Of a stretch of DNA of 64,000 nt, positions 19,276 to 29,440 are shown in pieces; the first letter of the stretch is position 1, and each line of letters begins with the position of its first letter. The DNA comes from an uncultured Prevotella sp. (GTDB lineage Bacteria > Bacteroidota > Bacteroidia > Bacteroidales > Bacteroidaceae). The notes under the pieces are model-generated. The model was not told the DNA's origin and ran no database searches. It saw only the letters and a list, made by a program, of their open reading frames with translations. Both the position numbers and the translations under genes were made by a program. Location: NCBI GenBank assembly GCA_905233825.1, contig CAJOFE010000003.1, positions 1 to 64,000 of the forward strand, in the 5' to 3' direction.

Positions 19276-20310
19276 AGCTAAAAGTTTTCGCGCAAATTCA
19301 ATAATTGTGTCTTTACCGCGCTGAAAGTCGGCATCGGAAAGGGCAACGGCATAGTCGGGATCGATGCCGAACTCTACTGACTGGCGCTGGGCGTCGTAGC
19401 TGGGCACTGCGGAGAAGCGAACACTCCAGCCATTGGGCAGCGAACTGCTGAAGGGCATGCCTGCTCCCCCACCCGTGCGGTCGCCCACGACGGTGACCTG
19501 AGGCAGGGCTTTCATATACATGACGAACTCGTTGGCAGCTGAATATACATGACGGTTGGTAAGCACCACGACGGGTTTGTGCCAGCGTATGTTGCCCGAA
19601 GGCTCGAGATAGTGTGCCTCCAGGGCAGAGAAGTCGCTGTGGCCGGGGCCTGTCTTGTGCTGGGAATAGCCTACGAGCGTCTTCTCATGGCAGAAACGGG
19701 CAGCCAGCTTCTCGGCATTGGTGAGGTCGCCACCGCCATTGCCTCGGATGTCGATGATGAGTCCCTGACACAGCATGAGGTACATGAGCACCTCGTCGAG
19801 GTTTCCTTCACCAATGCCCGACTGGAAGCTCTCGTAGCGCACGTAGCCGATATTATCGTCGAGGAGGCGGTAGTCGAGTCCAGAGGCTATCTTATAGTCG
19901 GTACCCATATAGGCGCGATAGAGCGTGTCGCTGAAGTTGGTGGGGAAATCTTCATACCACGACCAGTAGCGGCCATAGTCGTGCGAGGCAGAGAGGTTCA
20001 CATGGCCGTCGCGCAGCTCGCCCAGCATCTGGGTGAGCACCTCGAAGAGCTGCAAGTCGGTCATCTGCTCATCTACGCGTACCTTATATTTATGATACAC
20101 CTGTTGCCAATCGAGCCCGATGGTCTGCTGCTTGTAGTCGAGGAAGCAATAGTGCTCGTCGATGATTTTCCACAGCGCCTCGAAATTGCCCTGCGGGGTG
20201 TCGGCAAACTCATCTTCATCGACACAGCCGGTAAAAAGTAAAAAGGCAAAAAGGCAGAGAGGCAGGCCTCTCACCCATTTTCTGATGGTCGTTATTGTTC
20301 TGGTCTTCAT
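19270..20310 (-). CDS. S41 family peptidase lipoprotein
   Basis: LFTGCVDED lipobox; IDIRGNGGGDLTNAEKLA; VYSAANEFVMYMKALP. Confidence 0.87.
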   Translation of the reverse strand: MKTRTITTIRKWVRGLPLCLFAFLLFTGCVDEDEFADTPQGNFEALWKIIDEHYCFLDYKQQTIGLDWQQVYHKYKVRVDEQMTDLQLFEVLTQMLGELRDGHVNLSASHDYGRYWSWYEDFPTNFSDTLYRAYMGTDYKIASGLDYRLLDDNIGYVRYESFQSGIGEGNLDEVLMYLMLCQGLIIDIRGNGGGDLTNAEKLAARFCHEKTLVGYSQHKTGPGHSDFSALEAHYLEPSGNIRWHKPVVVLTNRHVYSAANEFVMYMKALPQVTVVGDRTGGGAGMPFSSSLPNGWSVRFSAVPSYDAQRQSVEFGIDPDYAVALSDADFQRGKDTIIEFARKLLAE

Positions 20311-20314
20311 CTTC

Positions 20315-21148
20315 TTACTTTTTTATCGCTACGCCCAGCATGAAGTGACTGCAGTACACATGCTGTTTCAGGTTATTGACATGCAGCTGCTGGTAGTCGG
20401 CGAGATAGCCCACGGAGAAGGCAAGGCTGCGCGTGATCTTATGCGTCAGCGAGAGCTGCTGACGGAAACAGGGTGCCGACAAGAACGTGGTAGGCACGAC
20501 ATTATGGTCGTAGTTGCCCTGTGAGAATATTTCGTAATAGGACTGGCCATAGTTGGGACTGAAGGCCAGTCCCACGAGTGGCAGATCGATTTCATAGCGC
20601 AGGGAGGCCTTGCCGTGCTTCTGCGTGAAAGAAGTGCCGAAAAGGCGAAACTGCCAGGTGGCAATGGCCGATGGCATGAGCTGCAGCCCCAGACGAGCCT
20701 GAGCAGGATTGTTGGAATTGCGGGTGTTGTAGATGAAGCCCACGCCGAAATCGGCCAGTCCACCTGCCTGCAGGCACAGACGGTCGTCCCAAAGCTGCCA
20801 GGCACGGTAGCGCCCTACGTAGAGGTTGTAAGCTCCCTCGAGCAACGACTCGTGATCGGCACGGTCCTTGGCGGAGGTGAGATGAATCTGATGCTGGATG
20901 ACGGACGACCAACTCTTGGGCACAGAAAGCATTTCGCCGTTAGGCTGCAATAGCTTCTTCTGACCACGATGCTCGCTGAGAGAGAGAAAGGTGGTGCCCT
21001 CGCCATGGAATTTCTCTTGCGAGAGATAGGTGTCGAGAATGTCGGTCGCACCAACACCCAGCTGATAGCTGGTCTGAGCTGTGGCGCCGATGACAGAGAA
21101 CTGACAGGCGACGAGCAGCCAAAAAGCTAACCACTTGTTCTTACTCAT
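20315..21148 (-). CDS. DUF3316-like secreted protein
   Basis: Signal peptide; [25 protein letters not shown] resembles this family. Confidence 0.6.
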   Translation of the reverse strand: MSKNKWLAFWLLVACQFSVIGATAQTSYQLGVGATDILDTYLSQEKFHGEGTTFLSLSEHRGQKKLLQPNGEMLSVPKSWSSVIQHQIHLTSAKDRADHESLLEGAYNLYVGRYRAWQLWDDRLCLQAGGLADFGVGFIYNTRNSNNPAQARLGLQLMPSAIATWQFRLFGTSFTQKHGKASLRYEIDLPLVGLAFSPNYGQSYYEIFSQGNYDHNVVPTTFLSAPCFRQQLSLTHKITRSLAFSVGYLADYQQLHVNNLKQHVYCSHFMLGVAIKK

Positions 21149-23858
21149 CGGGGAACAGGCTTAGTTGTCCGGTGGCATCGGGATTGAGGGGTTCGGCAGG
21201 CTCAGCAGGGGCGGCAGGGGCTACCGTTTCCTCTACCGGCGGCTGCGCGGAGGGGGCTTCTTCCTCTTCTGCCTCCTCGGGCTCCTCGGGGAACCTGACG
21301 GGTTCCAACTCCTCGATGCGCTCTATCTCATAGGTGCTGAGGCGCTTGCCCTTAGCCTTGAAACCTTTCACGGCAATGAACTGCTCGGCATCGATATCCT
21401 CGGCACCACGGAAGTCGTCCTTACCGCCATAGGTGACACGCACGAGCGGGAAGACCTGGTCGGAGAGCAGCACGAGCTTCGAGGCTGGATTATCGCCCAT
21501 GAAGTTCTGCTTACGCTTGGCTGCCTCCATGAGGAAGCGCTTCAGATAGGGATAGCCCTGATTGTCGGCATCGAAGAGCACAGCCGTCCACACCTTGTCG
21601 GGCTGGTACTTCTCGAGGCGCAGAATATCGTCCTCGTAGTGGTTGTTAAGGTCGAAGTTTGACAGGTAGAAGTCACCATTGGGGAGCACGACGAGTATCT
21701 GGTCATCGTCGTAGAACTCGCCCAGGAGCCGTCCGTGCTCGTCGTAGTTCAGACGGTTCACGTCGGGGTCGAACCACACCTTGCGGCCGCCCAGCGTGCT
21801 GTGGCCCTGACTCTTCAGCGTGATGCGATGGACGGGGAACTTGGTCAGGAGATTGCCTTTCGACGAGCGTCCCTTGATGTCGATAGTGGCAAACGACCGT
21901 TCCAGGAAAAGACTCATGCGCGGATGGTCGTTCTGCACAGAGGCTTCGAGCGTCACCTTGATGACCTCAGCCTCGCCGTTAGGATTGGCCGTGAAATACA
22001 TCACGCGGCTGCCCGGTGTGCCCTGCGTGAGGTCGTTTTCGCGCTCACGAGTGATGCCTGTGATGTTGAAGCGTTTCATGTAGCAAGGGCCTCCTCTGCC
22101 GTCGCGATAGACCACATTATATATGGTACGCGTGTCGTTCTTCTTAAACACGCCCAGCCACAGGATGTTCTTGCCCACAAAGAGCTTCTCGGCGACACGC
22201 ACCACCTTGTATTTGCCATCGCGATAGAAGATGATGATATCGTCGATGTCCGAGCAGTTGCATACGAACTCGTCTTTCTTCAAGCCTGTGCCGATGAAGC
22301 CCTCGGAACGATTGACGTAGAGCTTCTGATTGGCCTCGGCCACCTTCGTGGCTTCAATGGTGTCGAAGTTCTTGATCTCGGTGAGACGAGGGTGCTGGGC
22401 ACCGTACTTGTCTTTCAGGAACTGGAACCAGGCGGCAGTAACCTCGGTGAGGTTTGCCAGGTCGCGGTCAATGTCCTCAATCTCGGCACGTATGCGGGCC
22501 ATCAGCTCGTCGGCCTTTTCCTTGTTGAACTTCAGGATGCGCTGCATCTTGATTTCCAGCAGGCGCAGGATATCGTCCTTGGTCACCTCGCGAATGAAGG
22601 TGGGATAGTAAGGCGTCAGACGGTTGTCGATGTGCTCGCAGACCTTATCCACGTTGGGAGCCTCCTCAAACTTCCTGTCCTTATAGATGCGCTCCTCGAT
22701 GAATATCTTTTCCAACGACTGGAAGTGGAGCTGCTCCAACAGCTCGTTCTTGCGGATCTCCAGCTCCTGACGAATGAGGTCCTTGGTGCGCTCGGTGCTG
22801 TGGATAAGCACGTCGCTGATGGTAAGGAACTGCGGCTTGTCGTCCTTGATGACGCAGCAGTTGGGCGAGATGTTGATCTCACAGTCGGTAAAGGCATAGA
22901 GGGCGTCGATGGTCTTGTCGCTCGATATGCCTGGCATCAGGTGAACCACAATCTCCACCTGAGCGGAAGTAAGGTCATCTACATGACGAGCCTTGATCTT
23001 GCCCTTCTCGATGGCTTTCTTGATACTCTCGATGAGGCTCTCGACGGTTTTCGAGAACGGCAGCTCACGGATGACGAGCGTCTTCTGGTCAAGTTTCTCA
23101 ATCTTGGCACGCACCTTCAGCACGCCACCGCGCTGGCCGTCGTTGTACTTCGAGACATCGATGCTGCCACCCGTCTGAAAATCGGGATAGAGATGGAACT
23201 CCTCGCCATGCAGGTAGCTGATGGCGGCATCGCATATCTCGCAGAAGTTGTGAGGAAGAATCTTCGACGACAATCCTACGGCAATACCCTCGGCACCCTG
23301 ACTGAGCAGCAGCGGATATTTCACTGGCAGCGTGATAGGCTCCTTGTTGCGACCGTCGTAGCTCAGCTGCCACTCAGTGGTCTTGGGATTGAAGACGGTG
23401 TCGAGTGCAAACTTGCTGAGGCGAGCCTCGATGTATCGTGGAGCAGCAGCACGGTCGCCAGTGAGGATGTTACCCCAATTGCCCTGCGTGTCGATTAGCA
23501 GGTCTTTCTGTCCCAACTGCACCAGCGCGTCGCCGATACTGGCATCACCATGAGGGTGGAACTGCATGGTATGACCCACAATGTTGGCCACCTTGTTATA
23601 GCGACCGTCGTCCATGCGCTTCATGGAGTGCAGGATGCGGCGCTGCACAGGCTTCAGGCCGTCCTCGATATGGGGCACGGCACGTTCCAGGATGACATAC
23701 GAGGCATAGTCCAGAAACCAGTTCTGATACATGCCACTCAGATGATGCACGGCAGCAGCGTCGAAACGGTTCACCGGCTTATAGTCGGAATGGCCCTCGG
23801 CGCCCTCTCCCTGTTCACTCACTTCCTGCAGCTCGTCGTCTTTTATTTCTTCGTCCAT
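21141..23858 (-). CDS. parC: DNA topoisomerase IV / gyrase subunit A (start at MDEEIKDD)
   Basis: [34 protein letters not shown] catalytic Tyr region. Confidence 0.92.
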   Translation of the reverse strand: MDEEIKDDELQEVSEQGEGAEGHSDYKPVNRFDAAAVHHLSGMYQNWFLDYASYVILERAVPHIEDGLKPVQRRILHSMKRMDDGRYNKVANIVGHTMQFHPHGDASIGDALVQLGQKDLLIDTQGNWGNILTGDRAAAPRYIEARLSKFALDTVFNPKTTEWQLSYDGRNKEPITLPVKYPLLLSQGAEGIAVGLSSKILPHNFCEICDAAISYLHGEEFHLYPDFQTGGSIDVSKYNDGQRGGVLKVRAKIEKLDQKTLVIRELPFSKTVESLIESIKKAIEKGKIKARHVDDLTSAQVEIVVHLMPGISSDKTIDALYAFTDCEINISPNCCVIKDDKPQFLTISDVLIHSTERTKDLIRQELEIRKNELLEQLHFQSLEKIFIEERIYKDRKFEEAPNVDKVCEHIDNRLTPYYPTFIREVTKDDILRLLEIKMQRILKFNKEKADELMARIRAEIEDIDRDLANLTEVTAAWFQFLKDKYGAQHPRLTEIKNFDTIEATKVAEANQKLYVNRSEGFIGTGLKKDEFVCNCSDIDDIIIFYRDGKYKVVRVAEKLFVGKNILWLGVFKKNDTRTIYNVVYRDGRGGPCYMKRFNITGITRERENDLTQGTPGSRVMYFTANPNGEAEVIKVTLEASVQNDHPRMSLFLERSFATIDIKGRSSKGNLLTKFPVHRITLKSQGHSTLGGRKVWFDPDVNRLNYDEHGRLLGEFYDDDQILVVLPNGDFYLSNFDLNNHYEDDILRLEKYQPDKVWTAVLFDADNQGYPYLKRFLMEAAKRKQNFMGDNPASKLVLLSDQVFPLVRVTYGGKDDFRGAEDIDAEQFIAVKGFKAKGKRLSTYEIERIEELEPVRFPEEPEEAEEEEAPSAQPPVEETVAPAAPAEPAEPLNPDATGQLSLFPDE

Positions 23859-23914
23859 CTTTCGTTCTTTTTTACAGCGCAAAGGTACGAATAAACGAGC
23901 AAAATGCAAAGAAA
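23856..23914 (-). promoter_or_regulatory. Promoter/5'UTR module (TTTG-N19-TACCTTTG ... GAACGAAAG ATG)
   Basis: 57/59 identical to 28513-28571; core repeated again at 23968-23997. Confidence 0.8.
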
Positions 23915-24160
23915 AAGCAGATTTTTCTTTTCATTTTCGAGTGAAAGTATCTTCGAGCAAAGCTCAGAGGTACGAATAAACGAGCAAAATGCAAAGAGAA
24001 TCACTTTTTTTTGCTGCTCAAAGGGCAAAAAAAGCGTCCCAAAATAAAAAGGAGTTAAAAAACAAACGTCTAAAGCCACTTTTTCCATAAACAGAAGTGG
24101 AATGTGCAAAATAATGTGTAATTTTACAGCCGCAATATGAATTACTAAAATAGATAAAAA

Positions 24161-26809
24161 ATGAAAAGAATCCTATTGTTAGCATTTCTGGTAATTGGAA
24201 TCGGTGCCAGAGCACAAAGTGAATATGAGATTACGGTGGAGAGCAAGCAGCCCTCGGGCATCATCGACGAGATGCTCTACGGACAGCTTTTCGAGCATAT
24301 CTATTTTAGTGCCAACAACGGCGTGTGGCAGGAGCTGATACAGGAACGCTCGTTCGAGCCGGAACAGTATCCCGGCATCCATCCACGTGACGGCTATTTC
24401 GACGGATGGTTCATGGACGACGACCAGGTGCTGCACTCCCCGACCCGTTACGAGCAGCCGCTGAAAATTGACAGCATCAACACCTGTGACTTCGACCTGA
24501 CGATGGATGTGAACTGGCGTGCCTACAAGCTGGCACGACGTAGCTGGAGCGGTGGTCTGATGGACATCCGCTTCGCTTTCCGTAATAAGCCCGACGGCAC
24601 ACCTTATTATGTCCGCATACACGACCCATATTATGAGAGCCGCACTTTCACTCCGGCACAGACGCAGGCACAGATCGACGCGGCCAACGAGGCTGCTGCC
24701 CGTGCTGCCCTTCAGCAGCAAAGCGCCACAGCCGATTTCTCCATCTGCACGATGGAAGAACGCGAAGTGGCAGGCTTCGGCGGACGTACCCGCCGCATGA
24801 ACACCCTCACTCCATTGGTATCTGCTCCTGCCACCAAAGAGCAAGTAAATGAGGAGCAGCAATGGCACAAGCTGCGCATCGAGAGTCGAGGTAGCAAGGC
24901 TACCATCTATTGGGACGGCAAGGAGGTGCTGACCTATGACGGTCTGGAGAAGTCAGAACAGAATTTCGTGACCTTCTGGGTGAACTATACGGAGGCTACC
25001 TACCGCAACATCAAGCTGACAGCTGCTGACGGAAAGACTTTGTTTGAAGGTACTCCTGGCGATGTGAAGATTCCTGCCGTCGCTCAGCAATGGACAGCCT
25101 TTGGCGAGGGAGGTAAGTATAGACTGATTAAGGATGATGCCGTGAATATGCGCTACTCACAGGAGATTACGGCAGGAAAGACGGAGGCAGGCATTTTCCA
25201 AGGTCCGTTGGACATTGATGGCGATAAATTAGTGGGCTCCATCTATGCGAAAGGTAAGGGCGAACTTATCGTCGGACTGCGTAGTACGAAAGGTAATATC
25301 ATTGCCCGCCAGTCGTTTAAGGTGAGCAAGGACTGGAAGAAATATGAATTCACGCTTGTTCCCGAGAGAATCGAAGGTGAACTCCGAATCGCCGAGGACA
25401 GCATTGGTTTCGAGTTAAGTGAAGCACAGCGCCGCATCGCCGAGCAACACAACGCCAAGATCATTAGGAAGATAACAAAGGTTAGCTGTGATGCTGATTT
25501 CGTCATCATGGTGAAAAACGGAACGGTACAGGTCGATATGGCTACGATGACGACCCAGACAGGTCTTGATCTGGGTGGCTTCCGTCCTGACATCCTGCAG
25601 GTCGTGAAGGAGTTGCATCCCACCTGTCTGCGCTGGCCGGGTGGCGGCTACGTGGCCCAGTACGACTGGAAATGGGGTATCGGTCCGCAGGAGAACCGTG
25701 AGCGCTGGGCACACTGGATGTGGATGGACTACGACCAGAACTGCTTCGGAACTGATGAGTTCATCCGTTTCTGCCGTGAGGTGAATTCTGAACCGATCAT
25801 CGTTGTCAGCGTGAAGTTCGAACGTCCTGCCGAAGAGTACGACCAGATTCTGCAGGATGCCGTCAACTGGCTGCGCTACTGCAATGCCCCTGCCACCGAT
25901 GAATGGGGCGCGAAACGTGCTGCCAACGGACATCCCGAACCCTACAACGTGAAATACTGGGAGATAGACAACGAGATGTGGGAGATGGGCATCGAGCGCT
26001 ATGAGAAGTGTGTGCGCGACTTCAGCACCGAGATGCGCAAGATTGACCCGAGCATCAAGATTATTGCCTGCGGAGGATTCCGTGAGGACGAGGATTTCAT
26101 TAAGCGTAGTGGCCAATACTTCGACTATCTGAGCCTGCACCACTACGAGCAGCAGGGCGGCTATGCTACGGGCCCCGCCCGTCTCGGTCAGCAGTATGAC
26201 CGCTATGCACAGATGATTGCCGAAGGTCCCAACCCGAACATCAAACTGTTTATATCGGAGTGGAATCTGAATAGTATCGATTGGCGCACAGGTCTTTTCG
26301 CAGGCGGGTTCCTCAACATGTGTGAGGCACGCGACGTAGTGGCGATGGGTGCTGCTGCGTTGTTCATACGCCGTACTGACGCCCCCGACTGGAACAATGC
26401 TTTTATCAATTTCGACTATAAGGATCTGTTCAAGGCACCTAACTGTCAGGTCACCGAGCTCTGGTACGACCATTTCTCGAAGTACCGCCTGGCCTACAGC
26501 GGTGAGACGGGAAATGTCAGCGTGAGCACCACTCTGTCAGAGAACGGTGCCGACGTCATTGTGAAGGTGGTAAACCCCACCGAAGAAGCCGCCGTCCTGC
26601 GCATCAAGGGTGACTGGGCTGGAGTTGCCAAGACAGCCTTCGACTACTACGCCCCAGGCTCGCTGACGGTGGCCAACAGCATGGAGAACAAGCAGGCAGT
26701 AGCCCTCCAGCACGCAACACCCAAGATTGATGGCAATGATGTCCTCCTCTCCGTCCCTGCCCTCTCAGCCGGTGTGCTCACTATCACCAAGTCGCAAACT
26801 TCGTTTTAG
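24161..26809 (+). CDS. Alpha-L-arabinofuranosidase, GH51-like with LamG/CBM-like insertion
   Basis: LYGQLFEHIYFSANNGVWQELIQERSFE; CLRWPGGGYVAQYDWKWGIGP; WEIDNEMW; FISEWNLNS. Confidence 0.92.
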   Translation: MKRILLLAFLVIGIGARAQSEYEITVESKQPSGIIDEMLYGQLFEHIYFSANNGVWQELIQERSFEPEQYPGIHPRDGYFDGWFMDDDQVLHSPTRYEQPLKIDSINTCDFDLTMDVNWRAYKLARRSWSGGLMDIRFAFRNKPDGTPYYVRIHDPYYESRTFTPAQTQAQIDAANEAAARAALQQQSATADFSICTMEEREVAGFGGRTRRMNTLTPLVSAPATKEQVNEEQQWHKLRIESRGSKATIYWDGKEVLTYDGLEKSEQNFVTFWVNYTEATYRNIKLTAADGKTLFEGTPGDVKIPAVAQQWTAFGEGGKYRLIKDDAVNMRYSQEITAGKTEAGIFQGPLDIDGDKLVGSIYAKGKGELIVGLRSTKGNIIARQSFKVSKDWKKYEFTLVPERIEGELRIAEDSIGFELSEAQRRIAEQHNAKIIRKITKVSCDADFVIMVKNGTVQVDMATMTTQTGLDLGGFRPDILQVVKELHPTCLRWPGGGYVAQYDWKWGIGPQENRERWAHWMWMDYDQNCFGTDEFIRFCREVNSEPIIVVSVKFERPAEEYDQILQDAVNWLRYCNAPATDEWGAKRAANGHPEPYNVKYWEIDNEMWEMGIERYEKCVRDFSTEMRKIDPSIKIIACGGFREDEDFIKRSGQYFDYLSLHHYEQQGGYATGPARLGQQYDRYAQMIAEGPNPNIKLFISEWNLNSIDWRTGLFAGGFLNMCEARDVVAMGAAALFIRRTDAPDWNNAFINFDYKDLFKAPNCQVTELWYDHFSKYRLAYSGETGNVSVSTTLSENGADVIVKVVNPTEEAAVLRIKGDWAGVAKTAFDYYAPGSLTVANSMENKQAVALQHATPKIDGNDVLLSVPALSAGVLTITKSQTSF

Positions 26810-26871
26810 TTCCTGGCAAGAATACTTGAACGAGTCAAGCGGCATAACAGGAGTCAGAGGTCCAGACAAAC

Positions 26872-26959
26872 GGCACTTTCGAGCTCAGGAAACGGCATTT
26901 GTTTGGCTTGCAGAAGGCATCTGTTTGGCCTGCAAACGGCATTTGTTTGCTGGATTGCA
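26872..26959. repeat. 22-bp period tandem repeat array B
   Basis: GGCA- unit starts at 26872, 26894, 26916, 26938. Confidence 0.88.
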
Positions 26960-26979
26960 TGATTTTGTCTGATTTCAGG

Positions 26980-28515
26980 TTACGGACAAACGGCACGAAC
27001 CGTTAATCCGTCAATCCGGTCTGTCCATTCCTTAGGGTTCTGAAAACCAGTCAGCTCAAAACCGAAAGCATGAGCAGGAAAACTTGGATCAAGATCGGAT
27101 GTCCAGCAAAACACCGTGAACACTACACGATCTTGCCAGTATGCATATCCTGCGAATGGAAATAATATGTAATTACCGTTAGGGCCCGTCACCTTCATCA
27201 CATGTTCACCTCGACGCAGTATTTCCTCAATAGTACACTTTTCAATAAGTTCCTGAGCCTCCTCTGATGTAGGCATACGCCAGTTTCCTCCTAAATAGGC
27301 ATTCGCAGCATCATCTTCAAGTTCGAGCCGCGTCTTGTTATCCACTTCTCCCCATGCGCTATTGGTGACATATTTTGTAAACTTGCTATAAGCATTATCA
27401 TCTTCGTTCACTTCCTTACACAACTTATAATCATCCCAACGGTAATAGCCTATTGGTTTAGGAGTCAGTTCTCCCCAAGATAGGTAATAGCCGTAGTCAT
27501 CCTCGTTGCGTGCACCCACATTGGCTGATGCCCAGCGCACGGATAGGCCAAGATCCACAGCCTTGATATCACTGGGCTTAGGCAGTAGATACAAATCTGT
27601 GATTGCCAAGCGAAGTTTCTGGGCTGCTTCATTTATTTGCTGTTGTGTCAGTGCATTCTCCCTGATGTCAAGAGCATGCTTGTATGCATTGTCAAGGGAT
27701 TGATAGCTTGTCACGCTATAGTCCTCTGGCTTCATTGTGGCAAGCAACTGTTTGGCTTGCTCAATATAGCGTTCAAGAACGTTGTATTTCAAATCCCTGG
27801 TAATTGTTGCCTTCTCCGTTCTTACCGGACGTATAGGCAATCCGAGTGACCTGGTTTCCTTACCACCCCACACGCCACCATATTCATTGATGTCTATAAT
27901 TGGTGCTACATTGCCTGTTGCACAATCTGAGCACCAATATTTTACACCACATTCCACGTTGATCAGTACGTCTTCTACAATTATGCCACAAGAAGGCAGG
28001 AATAACGTATTTCCATTAGGACCAATATATTCATACCCAAAAACGCCATTCTTGATGGCTCTTCTATATTCACAAGACATTAATTTACTCATTTCCTCGA
28101 ACGTTGGCATACGCCAGCCTTCTCCTAGAATAACTGTTGCGGCATCATCTTCTGGTTGAAGGAATGCGTAATCTGGATGAACATTATCCGGGTAGAAATA
28201 TTTTGAGAAAATGATTCTTTCATATATATAATTCTCTTCCGTAGTAGGCTCTGCCCATTTGTATGTTTTCCAGTCATAATACGATTTTGGGCTCACTTCA
28301 CCCCACGCAAAATAATCGCCAAAGTCTTCTGGACTCTTCGCTCCCAAGTTCTTGGTAGCGAACAACAAACCATCTAAGCCAAGATCCACATAGTCCTCGG
28401 TCTCAACATAACTTGGAGCCGAAGAGCCTGCATCATGATCATCACTTTTCTCACATGATGTAAACACACAAATGACTAGAGTAAATAATACGTAAAGCTG
28501 TTTTTTCATCTTCAT
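26980..28515 (-). CDS. FISUMP-domain lipoprotein with two FISUMP repeats separated by a FIVAR-like helical segment
   Basis: YVDLGLDGLLFATKNLGAKSPEDFGDYFAWGE and AVDLGLSVRWASANVGARNEDDYGYYLSWGE; lipobox VFTSCEK; start at MKMKKQ. Confidence 0.82.
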   Translation of the reverse strand: MKMKKQLYVLFTLVICVFTSCEKSDDHDAGSSAPSYVETEDYVDLGLDGLLFATKNLGAKSPEDFGDYFAWGEVSPKSYYDWKTYKWAEPTTEENYIYERIIFSKYFYPDNVHPDYAFLQPEDDAATVILGEGWRMPTFEEMSKLMSCEYRRAIKNGVFGYEYIGPNGNTLFLPSCGIIVEDVLINVECGVKYWCSDCATGNVAPIIDINEYGGVWGGKETRSLGLPIRPVRTEKATITRDLKYNVLERYIEQAKQLLATMKPEDYSVTSYQSLDNAYKHALDIRENALTQQQINEAAQKLRLAITDLYLLPKPSDIKAVDLGLSVRWASANVGARNEDDYGYYLSWGELTPKPIGYYRWDDYKLCKEVNEDDNAYSKFTKYVTNSAWGEVDNKTRLELEDDAANAYLGGNWRMPTSEEAQELIEKCTIEEILRRGEHVMKVTGPNGNYILFPFAGYAYWQDRVVFTVFCWTSDLDPSFPAHAFGFELTGFQNPKEWTDRIDGLTVRAVCP

Positions 28516-28694
28516 CTTTCGTTCTTTTTTACAGCACAAAGGTACGAATAAATGAGCAAAATGCAAAGAAATTGCTAGTTTTTTTATCCCAGCATTATAG
28601 CCGCCCCTTATCAAGGGGCTCTAAATCTTTTGAAATTTTCAGAAAATCATTTGGCAGTTACACTTTTTATGAGTAAATTTGCAAACTGAATCAA

Positions 28695-29426
28695 ATGGCT
28701 ATGAAGTACATCGTGCTACCCGACCTAAAAACAACTGAACGGCAACTGTCGTTCTACTTAGCCATGGAGGAATATGTGGCACGCTGCATCGACGAAAACG
28801 ACATTTTTTTCATGTGGCAGGTGGCGCCAAGCGTCATCTTCGGAAGGAACCAGGTGCTGGAGAATGAAGTGAACGTGCCATACTGCCGCGAGCACGACAT
28901 TCAGCTATTCAGACGGAAGAGTGGCGGTGGCTGCGTCTATGCTGACAGGGACAACGTGATGCTGTCGTTCGTCACTCAAGAAAAGAACGTGGGGCTGGCT
29001 TTCAACCGTTTCATCAACATGGTGCTGCTGGTGTTTCATAAGATGGGCATCGAAGGTGCGGGCACCAGCCATAACGACGTGATGCTACGGGAGGATGGAA
29101 GTTGGCGCAAGGTGTGCGGCACTGCCTGCTATCAAGTAAGTGGAAGAAGTATCATCCACAGCACGATGCTCTACGATACAAATATGGAGCACATGCTGAA
29201 CGCCATCACACCTGGCGCTGAGAAGTTGGAGGCCAAGGGCATACAGAGCGTGAGCCAGCGCATCACCCTGCTAAAAAACCACACGACGCTGAGTCTGGAA
29301 GAACTGAAAGCGCTCATCCGCAAAACGCTCTGCAACGGAGAAGTGCAGCTTAGCACGGATGACGTGACTGAGATAGAACGGATAGAAGCCGGCTACCTGC
29401 GCGAAGAATTCATCAAACGATTATAA
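28695..29426 (+). CDS. lplA: Lipoate-protein ligase A family
   Basis: RRKSGGGCVYADRDNVMLSF, GAGTSHNDVMLREDGSWRKVCGTA. Confidence 0.9.
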   Translation: MAMKYIVLPDLKTTERQLSFYLAMEEYVARCIDENDIFFMWQVAPSVIFGRNQVLENEVNVPYCREHDIQLFRRKSGGGCVYADRDNVMLSFVTQEKNVGLAFNRFINMVLLVFHKMGIEGAGTSHNDVMLREDGSWRKVCGTACYQVSGRSIIHSTMLYDTNMEHMLNAITPGAEKLEAKGIQSVSQRITLLKNHTTLSLEELKALIRKTLCNGEVQLSTDDVTEIERIEAGYLREEFIKRL

Positions 29427-29440
29427 TCAAATCTGAGCAT

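Noticed and set aside
21735-23498. 587-aa plus-strand ORF opposite parC
   Set aside because: Shadow ORF antisense to a clearly conserved topoisomerase; no recognisable domain, composition mirrors the parC codons
25415-26473. 352-aa minus-strand ORF opposite GH51
   Set aside because: Antisense shadow of conserved GH51 catalytic sequence
26872-26959. 22-bp arrays as CRISPR
   Set aside because: Units are contiguous and diverge along their length; no spacer architecture and no cas genes in the window
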